Part shown: one piece after another, positions 1 to 5,902 of the stretch | Numbering within the stretch: the stretch's first letter is position 1 | Layout: every line of letters begins with the position of its first letter | Assembly: GCA_964648985.1 (NCBI GenBank) | Contig: CAZYMS010000020.1 | Coordinates: forward strand, 1 to 22,982 | Length of the DNA stretch: 22,982 nt | Direction: 5' to 3' | From: JAEUSE01 sp964648985 | GTDB lineage: Bacteria > Patescibacteriota > Doudnabacteria > UBA920 | The notes under the pieces: model-generated | What the model saw: the letters and a program-made list of their open reading frames with translations, nothing else | Databases searched by the model: none | What the model was told of the DNA's origin: nothing | Made by a program: the position numbers and the translations under genes

Positions 1-437
1 CCGCTCAAAAAATTAGCCCATTCGTTCCAGGTGTCGGCACCTTCGTCTTTATACTGCGCCCAAAAGTCTATGGCCTTTAAAATTTTGATATCGCCGTAGC
101 CACCAAGGCCGAGCAGATCGCGGTCGCTAGTTATGAGATAGTCCGCACCCGCCTCAACCGCACTTTCCAATATCTTATTATCTTCTTCATCAGGAACTAT
201 ATGTATGCGACGACGGTTTATTACATGAGTAACTTGGGTGAAAAAGTCATTCAGCTCCTCCCGATACTCAGGATTCTCCAATAGCTGATCAATGATGAGC
301 CTATTTTCCTGCAGGGTCTGCTTGTTCGCATATGCATCTAACCGGCCGGCAATAACTTCGTTTATTACCCGCTTTTCATAACTATATTCGTCTTTAAACC
401 CGTCTATTAAAACGTTGGTGTCTAGTACTACTCTCAT
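1..437 (-). CDS. PIN-domain ribonuclease-like protein, C-terminus beyond the window
   Basis: The reverse strand is open from an ATG at 437-435 to the window edge, giving 145 residues and no stop, so the C-terminus is missing. The start MRVVLDTNVLIDGF is the classic first strand of a PIN domain with its first catalytic Asp (D6). A Glu follows in LQENRL, then an acidic PDEEDNKIL segment, then DYLITSDRDLL with the SxD-type acidic residue. PIN domains are Mg2+-dependent single-strand RNases, often toxins of VapBC-like pairs or of the COG1569-type family. No antitoxin-sized frame lies in the 126 bp upstream; the next gene upstream is a NYN-domain protein. A toxin role is therefore possible but unsupported; a lone RNA-processing nuclease is equally likely. 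No Shine-Dalgarno sequence is visible. Confidence 0.82.
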   Translation of the reverse strand, partial: MRVVLDTNVLIDGFKDEYSYEKRVINEVIAGRLDAYANKQTLQENRLIIDQLLENPEYREELNDFFTQVTHVINRRRIHIVPDEEDNKILESAVEAGADYLITSDRDLLGLGGYGDIKILKAIDFWAQYKDEGADTWNEWANFLS

Positions 438-465
438 AAAACATCCTGTCCGAAACAACGAATGT

Positions 466-554
466 ATCCGAATCTACGAATACAATACGATTAGCTTTGA
501 TGCAGAATCTGCACTCTTCTTACTCGTTGATTCGTATTATTCGCAGATTCAGAT
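466..554. repeat. Imperfect inverted repeat of CGAATCTACGAATA-like words
   Basis: Arms at 466-490 and 532-554 are reverse complements apart from two substitutions and a 2-nt gap. Both are built from a word close to CGAATCTACGAATA. The element fills the gap between the PIN and NYN genes. No T-run follows either arm, so it is not an ordinary terminator. It resembles in style, not in sequence, the other intergenic repeats in this window. Confidence 0.65.
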
Positions 555-563
555 AGTGCTGAA

Positions 564-1133
564 TTAATAATCAAAGATACTCTTAGCCTTCTTTGGCGCT
601 GGTATAGCTCCTCGTTTATTGCCAGGCCCTTTCATAGGCATAAGAAACTTTTTCGGGTCTTCGTCTAGGTCTATAAAATGATCCGTTAGCTCTTTGAGCT
701 TGGAACTCGTAGACTTACCGAACGATAATGTCTCAGCCAGTTGGCCCGACATTTGTAAGTATTCAAGTAATGGAGCAAAATCGCCATCACCACTACATAG
801 CACCACCACATCAAGCTTGGGCATGAGTTTAACAATGTCCATTGCAATTCCCACATCCCAATCCCCTTTTTGATGCCCACCCGCAAAAGTCTGCAGTTCT
901 TTTCGCTTCACCTCAAAACCTGCTTTATGCAAAGCTTCAAAAAAGGTATTTTCCTCAGGCATATCTGCTTGCACCACGTAGGCAATTGCACGAATAAGCC
1001 TGCGGGGTCCTACTGCTTCTTTTAAAATTTCATTAAAATTTACTCTGCTGTTATACATGTGGCGGGCAGAATAATATAAATTCTGCACATCTACAAACAC
1101 ACCAACGCGTTGTTCCGGATTTCGAATAGACAT
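564..1133 (-). CDS. NYN domain protein (LabA/DUF88 type), predicted RNase
   Basis: This 189-residue protein has the NYN-domain motif series: FVDVQNLYY near residues 13-21 (D15, N18), GDWDVGIAMDI at 90-100 (D91, D93, D99) and CSGDGDF at 113-119 (D116, D118). These Asp/Asn residues form the predicted metal-binding site of the PIN-like NYN fold, so an RNA-cleaving role is likely; the substrate is unknown. Residues 160-189 form a Lys/Pro-rich tail that may be disordered or bind RNA. The ATG at 1133-1131 lacks a Shine-Dalgarno sequence and is preceded by a T-rich leader. The next gene downstream encodes a PIN protein of the same broad nuclease superfamily. The family call is firm; the cellular role is not. 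Confidence 0.9.
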   Translation of the reverse strand: MSIRNPEQRVGVFVDVQNLYYSARHMYNSRVNFNEILKEAVGPRRLIRAIAYVVQADMPEENTFFEALHKAGFEVKRKELQTFAGGHQKGDWDVGIAMDIVKLMPKLDVVVLCSGDGDFAPLLEYLQMSGQLAETLSFGKSTSSKLKELTDHFIDLDEDPKKFLMPMKGPGNKRGAIPAPKKAKSIFDY

Positions 1134-1167
1134 ATAAAAGTAAAAAAAAATTATGTATTATGAATTA

Positions 1168-1196
1168 TGTAAAAAGTCGGATATACAAACTCCGAC
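1168..1196 (-). terminator. Intrinsic terminator after rmuC
   Basis: Read on the minus strand, a 6-bp stem GTCGGA/TCCGAC (1191-1196 with 1176-1181) and a 9-nt loop are followed by TTTTT (1171-1175). It begins 7 bp past the rmuC stop codon. The AT-rich stretch beyond it (1150-1170) repeats an ATTATG(A/T)ATTATG word. Confidence 0.75.
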
Positions 1197-1202
1197 CCGC
1201 CT

Positions 1203-2213
1203 TTACTCAAGCAGCTTTTCAACAGTAGCCTCTGCTTTAAGTTCCAAATTTGCTGCGTTTGAAATACTGCTGCGGAGCTTTATAAAATCATTACTTACCG
1301 TGCCCATAGTATTGTTCACATTTTTTACGTGAGTGGCAAGCACATCTAAGTTCTTCCCGAACTTATCACTTTCCTGCTTTATACCACCAACCATAGCAAG
1401 AATTTCTTTCGCTACTTCGTTTATTTGCTGGCCACGCAGAGACACTATAATATTTTGCAGATACACAAATAAACTATTGGGCCCTACGGGCATTACGCGT
1501 TTAGCCCGAGCGTATTCAATAATATCTGTATCTAAAATAATTTCCTGGTACACTCCTTCGCTTGGAACATACATTAAACCAAAGTCAAATGTCCCCTCTT
1601 GTGGTAATAAGTATTTTTTGTGTATTTCGTCTATACGCTTTTTAACGTCTTTCAGAAAGAGCTTCCGATAATCTTCAGCAAGCTTTTCATCTTGAGCTTC
1701 ACGGTGCAAACGGAAGTTTTCCATGGAGAACTTGCTATCTATAGGAAGTATATTATCGCCAAAGCGTACAATAGCATCTACGGTTTCCCCATTCTTAAAC
1801 TTATACTGCACTGTAAAGCTGGACTTAGGCAGCACTTGTTCGAGCATAAGCTCCAACATTTCTTCACCAAAGTTTCCTCGCAGCTTAGGGCTTGCAAGCG
1901 TCTCCGCAAGGCGCCGAATATCTGGCCCAATCTGCGTCATTTCACCAAGCTTACCCTGAAGTCCCGCAATATATTTAGCGGCATTGTCCAGTCTTTCATT
2001 TATTTGCTTATTTGTTTCAGCAAGGTTACGGTCCATAGCTCCACGAGCGGCTTCAGTATCATCTTTCATCTGTCGCATCCAGTCAGCCATCACTTTAATT
2101 GACTCACTTTCTTGAGGAGCATCAAGTTTCTTTTTAAGGCCGAAAATTATTACAAAAAGCGCAACTAAACCCAGCGCAAGCACGGAAAAAATAGTGTATA
2201 TAATAGGACTCAT
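1203..2213 (-). CDS. rmuC: RmuC family DNA recombination protein
   Basis: The 336-residue product has an N-terminal membrane segment (about residues 4-26), a helical coiled-coil-like stretch (about 38-105), and then the RmuC core. Recognisable core blocks are GNFGEEMLELMLEQVLP (113-129), DSKFSMENF (159-167), LLPQEGTFDFGLMYVPSEG (202-220) and PVGPNSLFVYLQNI (242-255). RmuC proteins belong to the restriction-endonuclease-like nuclease fold and are implicated in limiting inverted-repeat rearrangements; the biochemical activity is poorly defined. The length is shorter than enterobacterial RmuC, mostly through a shorter coiled coil. The gene is divergent from hsp20, with 141 bp between the start codons, and lacks a Shine-Dalgarno sequence. 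Confidence 0.92.
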   Translation of the reverse strand: MSPIIYTIFSVLALGLVALFVIIFGLKKKLDAPQESESIKVMADWMRQMKDDTEAARGAMDRNLAETNKQINERLDNAAKYIAGLQGKLGEMTQIGPDIRRLAETLASPKLRGNFGEEMLELMLEQVLPKSSFTVQYKFKNGETVDAIVRFGDNILPIDSKFSMENFRLHREAQDEKLAEDYRKLFLKDVKKRIDEIHKKYLLPQEGTFDFGLMYVPSEGVYQEIILDTDIIEYARAKRVMPVGPNSLFVYLQNIIVSLRGQQINEVAKEILAMVGGIKQESDKFGKNLDVLATHVKNVNNTMGTVSNDFIKLRSSISNAANLELKAEATVEKLLE

Positions 2214-2229
2214 AGAATAAGTATATCAT

Positions 2230-2243
2230 TTATGCTTGCATAA
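2230..2243. promoter_or_regulatory. Perfect 14-bp palindrome upstream of rmuC
   Basis: TTATGCTTGCATAA is an exact palindrome (6-2-6) located 17 bp upstream of the rmuC start codon. A TATACT hexamer (minus strand, 2222-2227) next to it could be the rmuC -10 box, in which case the palindrome would overlap the promoter spacer as an operator would. It does not match the LexA boxes I know. Regulator unknown. Confidence 0.35.
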
Positions 2244-2271
2244 TTAAAAAATTGTGTATTTACGTAAGGAC

Positions 2272-2301
2272 TTGACAAATTATCACTCTAAGGTGTAGAG
2301 T
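2272..2301 (+). promoter_or_regulatory. hsp20 promoter
   Basis: TTGACA at 2272-2277 is a perfect -35 box. With an 18-nt spacer the -10 would be TAGAGT at 2296-2301, a weak match. The -10 lies inside the CIRCE-like element, so bound repressor would block polymerase directly. Confidence 0.65.
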
Positions 2302-2306
2302 GATAA
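2280..2306 (+). promoter_or_regulatory. CIRCE-like operator (HrcA-type) of hsp20
   Basis: TTATCACTC, then nine bases, then GAGTGATAA. This is the 9-9-9 layout of CIRCE (consensus TTAGCACTC-N9-GAGTGCTAA), with one symmetrical change in each arm (G to T at position 4, matched by C to A). The paired change keeps the inverted repeat perfect. It overlaps the hsp20 promoter, which fits heat-shock control by an HrcA repressor encoded elsewhere. Confidence 0.85.
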
Positions 2307-2317
2307 TATAATTAAGA

Positions 2318-2342
2318 CCGGTACTACCTAAGCCAGTACCGG
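2318..2342 (+). promoter_or_regulatory. 5' leader hairpin in front of the hsp20 ribosome binding site
   Basis: CCGGTACT (2318-2325) and AGTACCGG (2335-2342) form a perfect 8-bp stem with a 9-nt loop. It ends one base before the Shine-Dalgarno AAGGAG (2344-2349), which sits 5 nt from the ATG. The stem does not bury the Shine-Dalgarno sequence, so a classical RNA thermometer is not shown. It may instead stabilise the mRNA or affect ribosome access. Confidence 0.5.
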
Positions 2343-2354
2343 CAAGGAGTATAT

Positions 2355-2771
2355 ATGTCACTAGAACTTATCCCTCGCTCCTTCTGGAGCATGCCAAGCC
2401 GCCTACCATCCATATTAGATGATGAAAGCGACTGGGCCTCATTTCTCCCTTCGTCGGGGCTTACTGTTTCAGAGGACGACAAAAATGTCTTTGTAGAAGC
2501 AGCCATGCCTGGTCTTGATGGTGACAAAATTGAAGTCACTTTCGACAAAGGCGTTCTGTGGATCCGCGGTAACGCAGAAGAAACGGAAGAAGATAAGAAC
2601 AAAAAATTCTATCGCAAAGCCTCGTCCTCGTTCTCGTACCGCGTTATGGTACCTGGTAAAATAGACGAAAACCAGGAACCAGATACCGTATACAAAAACG
2701 GTATTGTAAAAGTTACCTTTAATAAAATTCCTGAGACCCAGCCAAAAAAACTAACAGTACGAAAAGAATAG
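2355..2771 (+). CDS. Small heat-shock protein, Hsp20/alpha-crystallin family
   Basis: A 138-residue protein with a short N-terminal arm (1-35) and an alpha-crystallin domain (about 36-136). The landmarks are VFVEAAMPGLDGDKIEV (45-61), VLWIRGNAEE (67-76), the conserved F-x-R-like core YRVMVPGKID, and the closing YKNGIVKVTFNKIPE (113-127). The tail LTVRKE holds an LTV tripeptide in the place of the usual I-x-I motif. Hsp20 proteins form oligomers that hold unfolding proteins without using ATP. Translation begins at an ATG with a good AAGGAG Shine-Dalgarno sequence, unusual among the housekeeping genes here. The CIRCE-like operator predicts HrcA repression and heat induction. A strong terminator follows. 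Confidence 0.95.
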   Translation: MSLELIPRSFWSMPSRLPSILDDESDWASFLPSSGLTVSEDDKNVFVEAAMPGLDGDKIEVTFDKGVLWIRGNAEETEEDKNKKFYRKASSSFSYRVMVPGKIDENQEPDTVYKNGIVKVTFNKIPETQPKKLTVRKE

Positions 2772-2776
2772 TATCA

Positions 2777-2811
2777 ATAGAGAGTTTCTGCATGAAACTC
2801 TCTATTTAAAT
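2777..2811. terminator. Bidirectional terminator between convergent genes
   Basis: A 12-bp perfect stem (2777-2788 with 2794-2805) and TGCAT loop lie between the hsp20 stop and the converging membrane-protein stop at 2812. T/A-rich tracts flank both sides, so it can serve both strands. Confidence 0.8.
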
Positions 2812-3324
2812 TTATTCGGGTAAAAATACGAGCACCTCTGGAAGAAGTATGCGAGCTTCTTCAAAGGTAAGGTATTCATACGGTACATGATATTGGGAGC
2901 CAAACTCCACTGACGGACTAGCGTGGACCGTGCTAAATACAATTGTAAATGGAAATCCTTCAATAATACCGTGAACTTCTTTCATGTTTTGCAGCACCTT
3001 CTCAGGATAGAACTCCCCTTCTGAATTCAGGTATAAAAAAATCCCCTTTTCTTTTGGGGACACACGAGGCGCAGCCTCTTGGGCAGAAATAAATTTTGAA
3101 CCAGAAAACACCGACACATCCACACCCGATAATACGCGGCCAGACCCCTCTCGATCATTCGTCATTTTTGGCGACAAAGCAAACCAGCTTGTTTCACTTA
3201 ACTGATTCCACAGCCCTATAAGCATTATTATTGCAATAAGCCTAATAGTTATTGCTTGTGTACTCATATATACAAATAGCCAAATTAAGGCGCTTCGCCA
3301 TTTGCGCCAGTTTACCTTTTTCAT
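2812..3324 (-). CDS. Hypothetical single-pass membrane protein
   Basis: A 170-residue protein I do not recognise. It begins with a basic stretch (MKKVNWRKWR) and one or two hydrophobic segments between about residues 12 and 42, then a soluble, mostly polar domain of about 125 residues. The pattern suggests an N-in anchor with the C-terminal domain outside the membrane. The soluble part has no Cys and no catalytic motif that I can identify. The ATG start has no Shine-Dalgarno sequence. It lies 67 bp downstream of the antiporter gene but beyond that gene's terminator, so it is probably a separate transcript. It shares a terminator region with the converging hsp20 gene. Confidence 0.7.
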   Translation of the reverse strand: MKKVNWRKWRSALIWLFVYMSTQAITIRLIAIIMLIGLWNQLSETSWFALSPKMTNDREGSGRVLSGVDVSVFSGSKFISAQEAAPRVSPKEKGIFLYLNSEGEFYPEKVLQNMKEVHGIIEGFPFTIVFSTVHASPSVEFGSQYHVPYEYLTFEEARILLPEVLVFLPE

Positions 3325-3353
3325 CTAGAAACGTCAAACATATACTTATCCAC

Positions 3354-3381
3354 AAAACAAAAACCTGGCGAGAAGCCAGGT
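3354..3381 (-). terminator. Intrinsic terminator of the antiporter gene
   Basis: On the minus strand, a 7-bp stem ACCTGGC/GCCAGGT with loop TTCTC is followed by TTTTTG and TTTTG. It starts 11 bp past the antiporter stop. Confidence 0.85.
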
Positions 3382-3391
3382 CATGGGACAA

Positions 3392-5164
3392 CTAGTCTAT
3401 AAAATATAAAGGCACAGAAAGCTGCTTTATTTCCGAAAGTCGGAAGTCAAGTACTCGTTTACCAGCGAAAACTACCGTGGCGTTCTTATTTTCTGTAGCT
3501 AATTCATTTATATTTTCTTGCAAGAACCCTTTGCGGCTAACATAAGCGAACTTTATAGGCAACTTACGGCGAAGATCTCTCTCCCGATTAATTTTAGCAA
3601 ACTCCCCTTCCGCCTGAATTCCAATTTCTTCAGCCAATACTGAAGAATATTTATCTTCTAAACAATGGAGCAATACCACTTTCCGTATACCATGTACCTC
3701 GGCCCACTCAACCACTACCGGCAGACGCTGTACGTACGATTCGCCCCGTGAACCAAGCACCACAAAGGGTTCGGTACCGCCATTAATATGCAACCCAACA
3801 GCATCTCCTATTGGCGTACCAACCTTTAGAAACTTAGCCACAAGTGGAGTAAGCGGCGGCTGCAATATCAACGTTCCTAATATCACCCACATACCTATTG
3901 GCACTAACCCATCAAGCCCAGCTATACCAGAAGCAACAATGGTAACCAATAATACCGCAGGTATGGCACCTGTTTCCCGTACACAAGAAATAAATACAAG
4001 TTCACGCCACCCTAGCTTATTCTTACCAAAGAAGAAAAATGGACCAAGTGTAAGGAATACAGATAATGGTCGAATTATAAACATAAATACAAGCGCGGCC
4101 GCGATACCGATGGGCGCATAGGTAAGCAATGCATGAGGCTCTACCAGGGCACCCAGCAGTAAAAATATAGCTGGTTTCAGGAACCCTTCTATAGTTTGGT
4201 TAAAAAACTTTTCTGTTACATGAAGTCGCTCAGAGAGTACGAAAAGTAACCCAGCAATAAATGCTGCCAAGTAACCGCTGCCACCAAAAATAAGAGCGAA
4301 GGTAAAAATAACTACTGGAACAAAAAGAAAGAATGCGGCATCTGCCTCAAATTCCTGATCATGCTGTTTTTTAAACCGAGAAAGTAAATCAAGCAACAAC
4401 CAACCTACTACCCCAAATATCGCTCCAAATACAATTTGCCGAGAGGCAAATACCAACGTTTCTTTACTCAACAAAGAAGTATACCCGCCACTAATGGAAG
4501 TGAACACCATCCCGGCACTGAGCAAGGAAATAAGTATTACGGTAAGCAGCGTACCAGTTACATCTGTTACTGCACTCTCGGACACAATAATGTCACGAGT
4601 ATCTCGATTTTTAAAACGAAATTGCTTCAATATAGGAATAATGGATGCAGGATCTGTAGATGCCAAAACTGCACCCAAAAGAATTGAAACTGTAACCGGG
4701 ATATCGATACCAAAAACGCGGCCAAGAAATGAAACGGCAAATGAAAAAAGTATGGCTGTAAATATAAGGCCAACAAAAGATAGTGATAAAATTTTAGCCA
4801 ACAACCGCTTAAAATTCTCCCACGGGGTTTCTATGCCTCCCCCAAATAAGATAAGCGTAGCACCCAAACCTACAATCTCGCCGAGTACAGAAGACGATCC
4901 AATAATCGGCGCCAGCACATCCCGCGCAGCCATACCAAAAAATATGGCTATAACAAACGAAGGAATAGATGTACCCTCAGATAGATAGTGCACTATAAAA
5001 CTGAGTACAAACAGTGAGGAAAGCACGAAGAATCCAGCCGCCAAGTGAGGGTCAAGGCTTTTATGGAACAGCTCGTACAAATGCGACGCCTGGAAATTTA
5101 ATAAATACACCAACGCCAAAACAATTCCTAACCGAATATATCGTACAATATTTGAATTTTCCAT
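3392..5164 (-). CDS. CPA1-type monovalent cation/proton antiporter with a soluble C-terminal domain
   Basis: The protein has about 12 predicted membrane segments across residues 10-440 and a soluble C-terminal domain (about 454-590) with alternating strand/helix pattern. LASTDPASI (about 167-175) and SESAVTDVTG (about 195-204) match the two signature blocks of Na+/H+ exchangers (CPA1/NhaP-like). The second block usually reads ES..ND; here Asn is replaced by Thr, which is odd for the ion-site pair. The soluble domain begins FVVLGSRG and looks Rossmann- or USP-like, possibly regulatory. Role: sodium or potassium/proton exchange for pH and salt balance. I chose ATG 5164 (590 aa); GTG 5170 adds two residues and cannot be excluded. 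Neither has a Shine-Dalgarno sequence. A long structured leader precedes it. Confidence 0.88.
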   Translation of the reverse strand: MENSNIVRYIRLGIVLALVYLLNFQASHLYELFHKSLDPHLAAGFFVLSSLFVLSFIVHYLSEGTSIPSFVIAIFFGMAARDVLAPIIGSSSVLGEIVGLGATLILFGGGIETPWENFKRLLAKILSLSFVGLIFTAILFSFAVSFLGRVFGIDIPVTVSILLGAVLASTDPASIIPILKQFRFKNRDTRDIIVSESAVTDVTGTLLTVILISLLSAGMVFTSISGGYTSLLSKETLVFASRQIVFGAIFGVVGWLLLDLLSRFKKQHDQEFEADAAFFLFVPVVIFTFALIFGGSGYLAAFIAGLLFVLSERLHVTEKFFNQTIEGFLKPAIFLLLGALVEPHALLTYAPIGIAAALVFMFIIRPLSVFLTLGPFFFFGKNKLGWRELVFISCVRETGAIPAVLLVTIVASGIAGLDGLVPIGMWVILGTLILQPPLTPLVAKFLKVGTPIGDAVGLHINGGTEPFVVLGSRGESYVQRLPVVVEWAEVHGIRKVVLLHCLEDKYSSVLAEEIGIQAEGEFAKINRERDLRRKLPIKFAYVSRKGFLQENINELATENKNATVVFAGKRVLDFRLSEIKQLSVPLYFID

Positions 5165-5235
5165 GATCACTAATTAATAACCGACGACCCGCATGCGTGA
5201 ACCGTCTACTCACTGTTATCTGCAACGGAAATAAA

Positions 5236-5295
5236 TACACGCTGGTTTAGCGTGTAATAACAGTTTATTTTATGACATTTGCGTCACTTTGTGAA
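5236..5295 (-). promoter_or_regulatory. Structured 5' leader of the antiporter gene
   Basis: Two hairpins lie in the leader. The first is an 8-bp stem at 5236-5243/5249-5256 with a GGTTT-type loop, itself enclosed by a CTGTTAT...ATAACAG pair (5213-5219 and 5256-5262). The second (about 5269-5295) pairs TTGCG with CGCAA and TCAC with GTGA around a TTT loop. I could not match the layout to a named riboswitch. It is offered as a structured leader only. Confidence 0.4.
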
Positions 5296-5322
5296 TAGCG
5301 CAATTCAACGCCCCATATAAAC

Positions 5323-5355
5323 CAAAAACCAGGCCCTCTAGAAGCCCGGTTTTTG
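5323..5355 (-). terminator. Terminator-like hairpin early in the antiporter leader
   Basis: CAAAAACC-x-GGC pairs with GCC-x-GGTTTTTG across a 9-nt loop with one internal mismatch, giving a U5 tract on either strand. On the minus strand it sits only about 27-60 nt downstream of the predicted start of transcription. It could be an attenuator of the antiporter mRNA, or the end of an unknown RNA from further upstream. Confidence 0.6.
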
Positions 5356-5388
5356 AAACTAAAATGTACGCACTATTTGCGTAAAATT

Positions 5389-5415
5389 ATTATAACACAT
5401 CTTTTTAACCTGCAA
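5389..5415 (-). promoter_or_regulatory. Predicted antiporter promoter (extended -10)
   Basis: On the minus strand TGTTATAAT is a consensus extended -10 (TATAAT at 5389-5394). TTGCAG at 5410-5415 is a possible -35 with a short 15-nt spacer. Predicted start is near 5382, leaving a leader of about 218 nt. A 6-bp stem TACGCA/TGCGTA (5367-5383) would form at the very 5' end. Confidence 0.55.
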
Positions 5416-5456
5416 TAGGGACTTGTGGATAGAATTGAAGGATAAGATGCATTACA

Positions 5457-5673
5457 GGACTGAACGGGACTCGGTTACCCACGGCCATGCTCAACTCATT
5501 TGAGCTCGTTTCGCATAACGCCTGACCCGACCCCGCCACTATTTCACGCTCCAAATATTCGCATGAAATCCTACTGGCAGCAGAACGCTTTTTTCGAATC
5601 CCCCTCAGGCTATCGCCACTAAAAAATACCCACTTATGTGAGTATTTTTTAGTGGCGGACTGAACGGGACTCG
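5457..5673 (-). mobile_element. 200-bp segment bounded by direct repeats of the tRNA-Asp 3' end
   Basis: Bases 5657-5673 (3' part of the tRNA-Asp gene, T-loop to acceptor) recur exactly as 17 identical bases at 5457-5473, 200 bp downstream in the direction of tRNA transcription. This layout is what integration at a tRNA 3' end leaves. The interior has no open frame of note. On the minus strand it contains GCTCAA/TTGAGC and ATTTCATGC/GCGTGAAAT hairpins and two TAGTGGCG copies. It may be an att remnant, a tiny non-autonomous element, or part of an unknown RNA. No integrase is in the window. Confidence 0.5.
5615..5656 (-). terminator. Terminator hairpin overlapping the tRNA-Asp CCA end
   Basis: Arms 5615-5629 and 5642-5656 are perfect reverse complements of 15 bases, extended after one mismatch by CAC/GTG around a TTAT loop. 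The minus-strand product has a T6 run in its 3' arm. The first four bases of the 5' arm (minus strand) are the discriminator base and CCA of the tRNA gene. Confidence 0.75.
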
Positions 5674-5729
5674 AACCCGCGACCTTCCGCGTGACAGGCG
5701 GACGCTCTAACCAACTGAGCTACCAGTCC
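5653..5729 (-). tRNA. tRNA-Asp (anticodon GTC)
   Basis: A complete 77-nt tRNA including encoded CCA. The acceptor GGACTGG pairs with TCAGTCC (one G-T pair). The D-arm is GCTC/GAGC with GG in the loop. The anticodon stem TCCGC/GCGGA encloses CTGTCAC (anticodon at 5693-5695), and the T-arm is GCGGG-TTCGAGT-CCCGT. Discriminator G, as expected for Asp. Confidence 0.96.
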
Positions 5730-5755
5730 GAATTTGCTGTACCATTTAACAGCTG

Positions 5756-5808
5756 ACATTTGACAATTAACCAGTCTGGTCACATGTCAAATGTTAATTG
5801 TCAAATGT
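5756..5808. repeat. Perfect inverted repeat of a CATTTGACAATT word
   Basis: ACATTTGACAATTAAC at 5756-5771 is an exact 16-base reverse complement of 5793-5808. The 21-nt loop contains another GTCAAATG copy. A degenerate relative of the same word lies about 15 kb away at 20428-20510. Confidence 0.8.
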
Positions 5809-5825
5809 ATCCCGCCAAGCGGGAT
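5809..5825 (-). other. Perfect hairpin directly after the tRNA-Met CCA
   Basis: ATCCCGC/GCGGGAT with a 3-nt loop, starting on the very next base after the encoded CCA of the CAT tRNA. There is no T-run, so it is more likely a 3'-trailer processing structure than a terminator. Confidence 0.6.
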
Positions 5826-5902
5826 TGGTACCGGTGAATGGAATTGCACCATTGACCTTGGGCTTATGAGTCCCACGCTCTAACTAACTGAGCTACACCG
5901 GC
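5826..5902 (-). tRNA. tRNA with CAT anticodon, elongator Met (or Ile2), with unusual bases
   Basis: A 77-nt cloverleaf with encoded CCA and discriminator A. The acceptor GCCGGTG/CACCGGT pairs fully, with G1-T72 a wobble. The D-arm is GCTC AGTTAGTTA GAGC, the anticodon loop CTCATAA, and the T-arm AATGG-TGCAATT-CCATT. It lacks the C1-A72 mismatch and A11-T24 pair of initiators, so it is elongator-type; a lysidine-modified Ile tRNA cannot be excluded. Oddities are A for G18 in the D-loop, G for T55 in the T-loop, and an A31-G39 mismatch closing the anticodon stem. Confidence 0.88.

Noticed and set aside
1333..2102. Plus-strand open frames opposite rmuC
   Set aside because: They are shadows of a gene with clear RmuC motifs on the other strand.
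5457..5656. tmRNA or another named structural RNA
   Set aside because: No tRNA-like 5' half, no tag reading frame and only 200 bp long; the match to the tRNA-Asp 3' end explains the tRNA-like bases.
5756..5808. CRISPR repeat or transposon end
   Set aside because: Only a single inverted pair is present, with no spacer series, no target-site duplication and no transposase.
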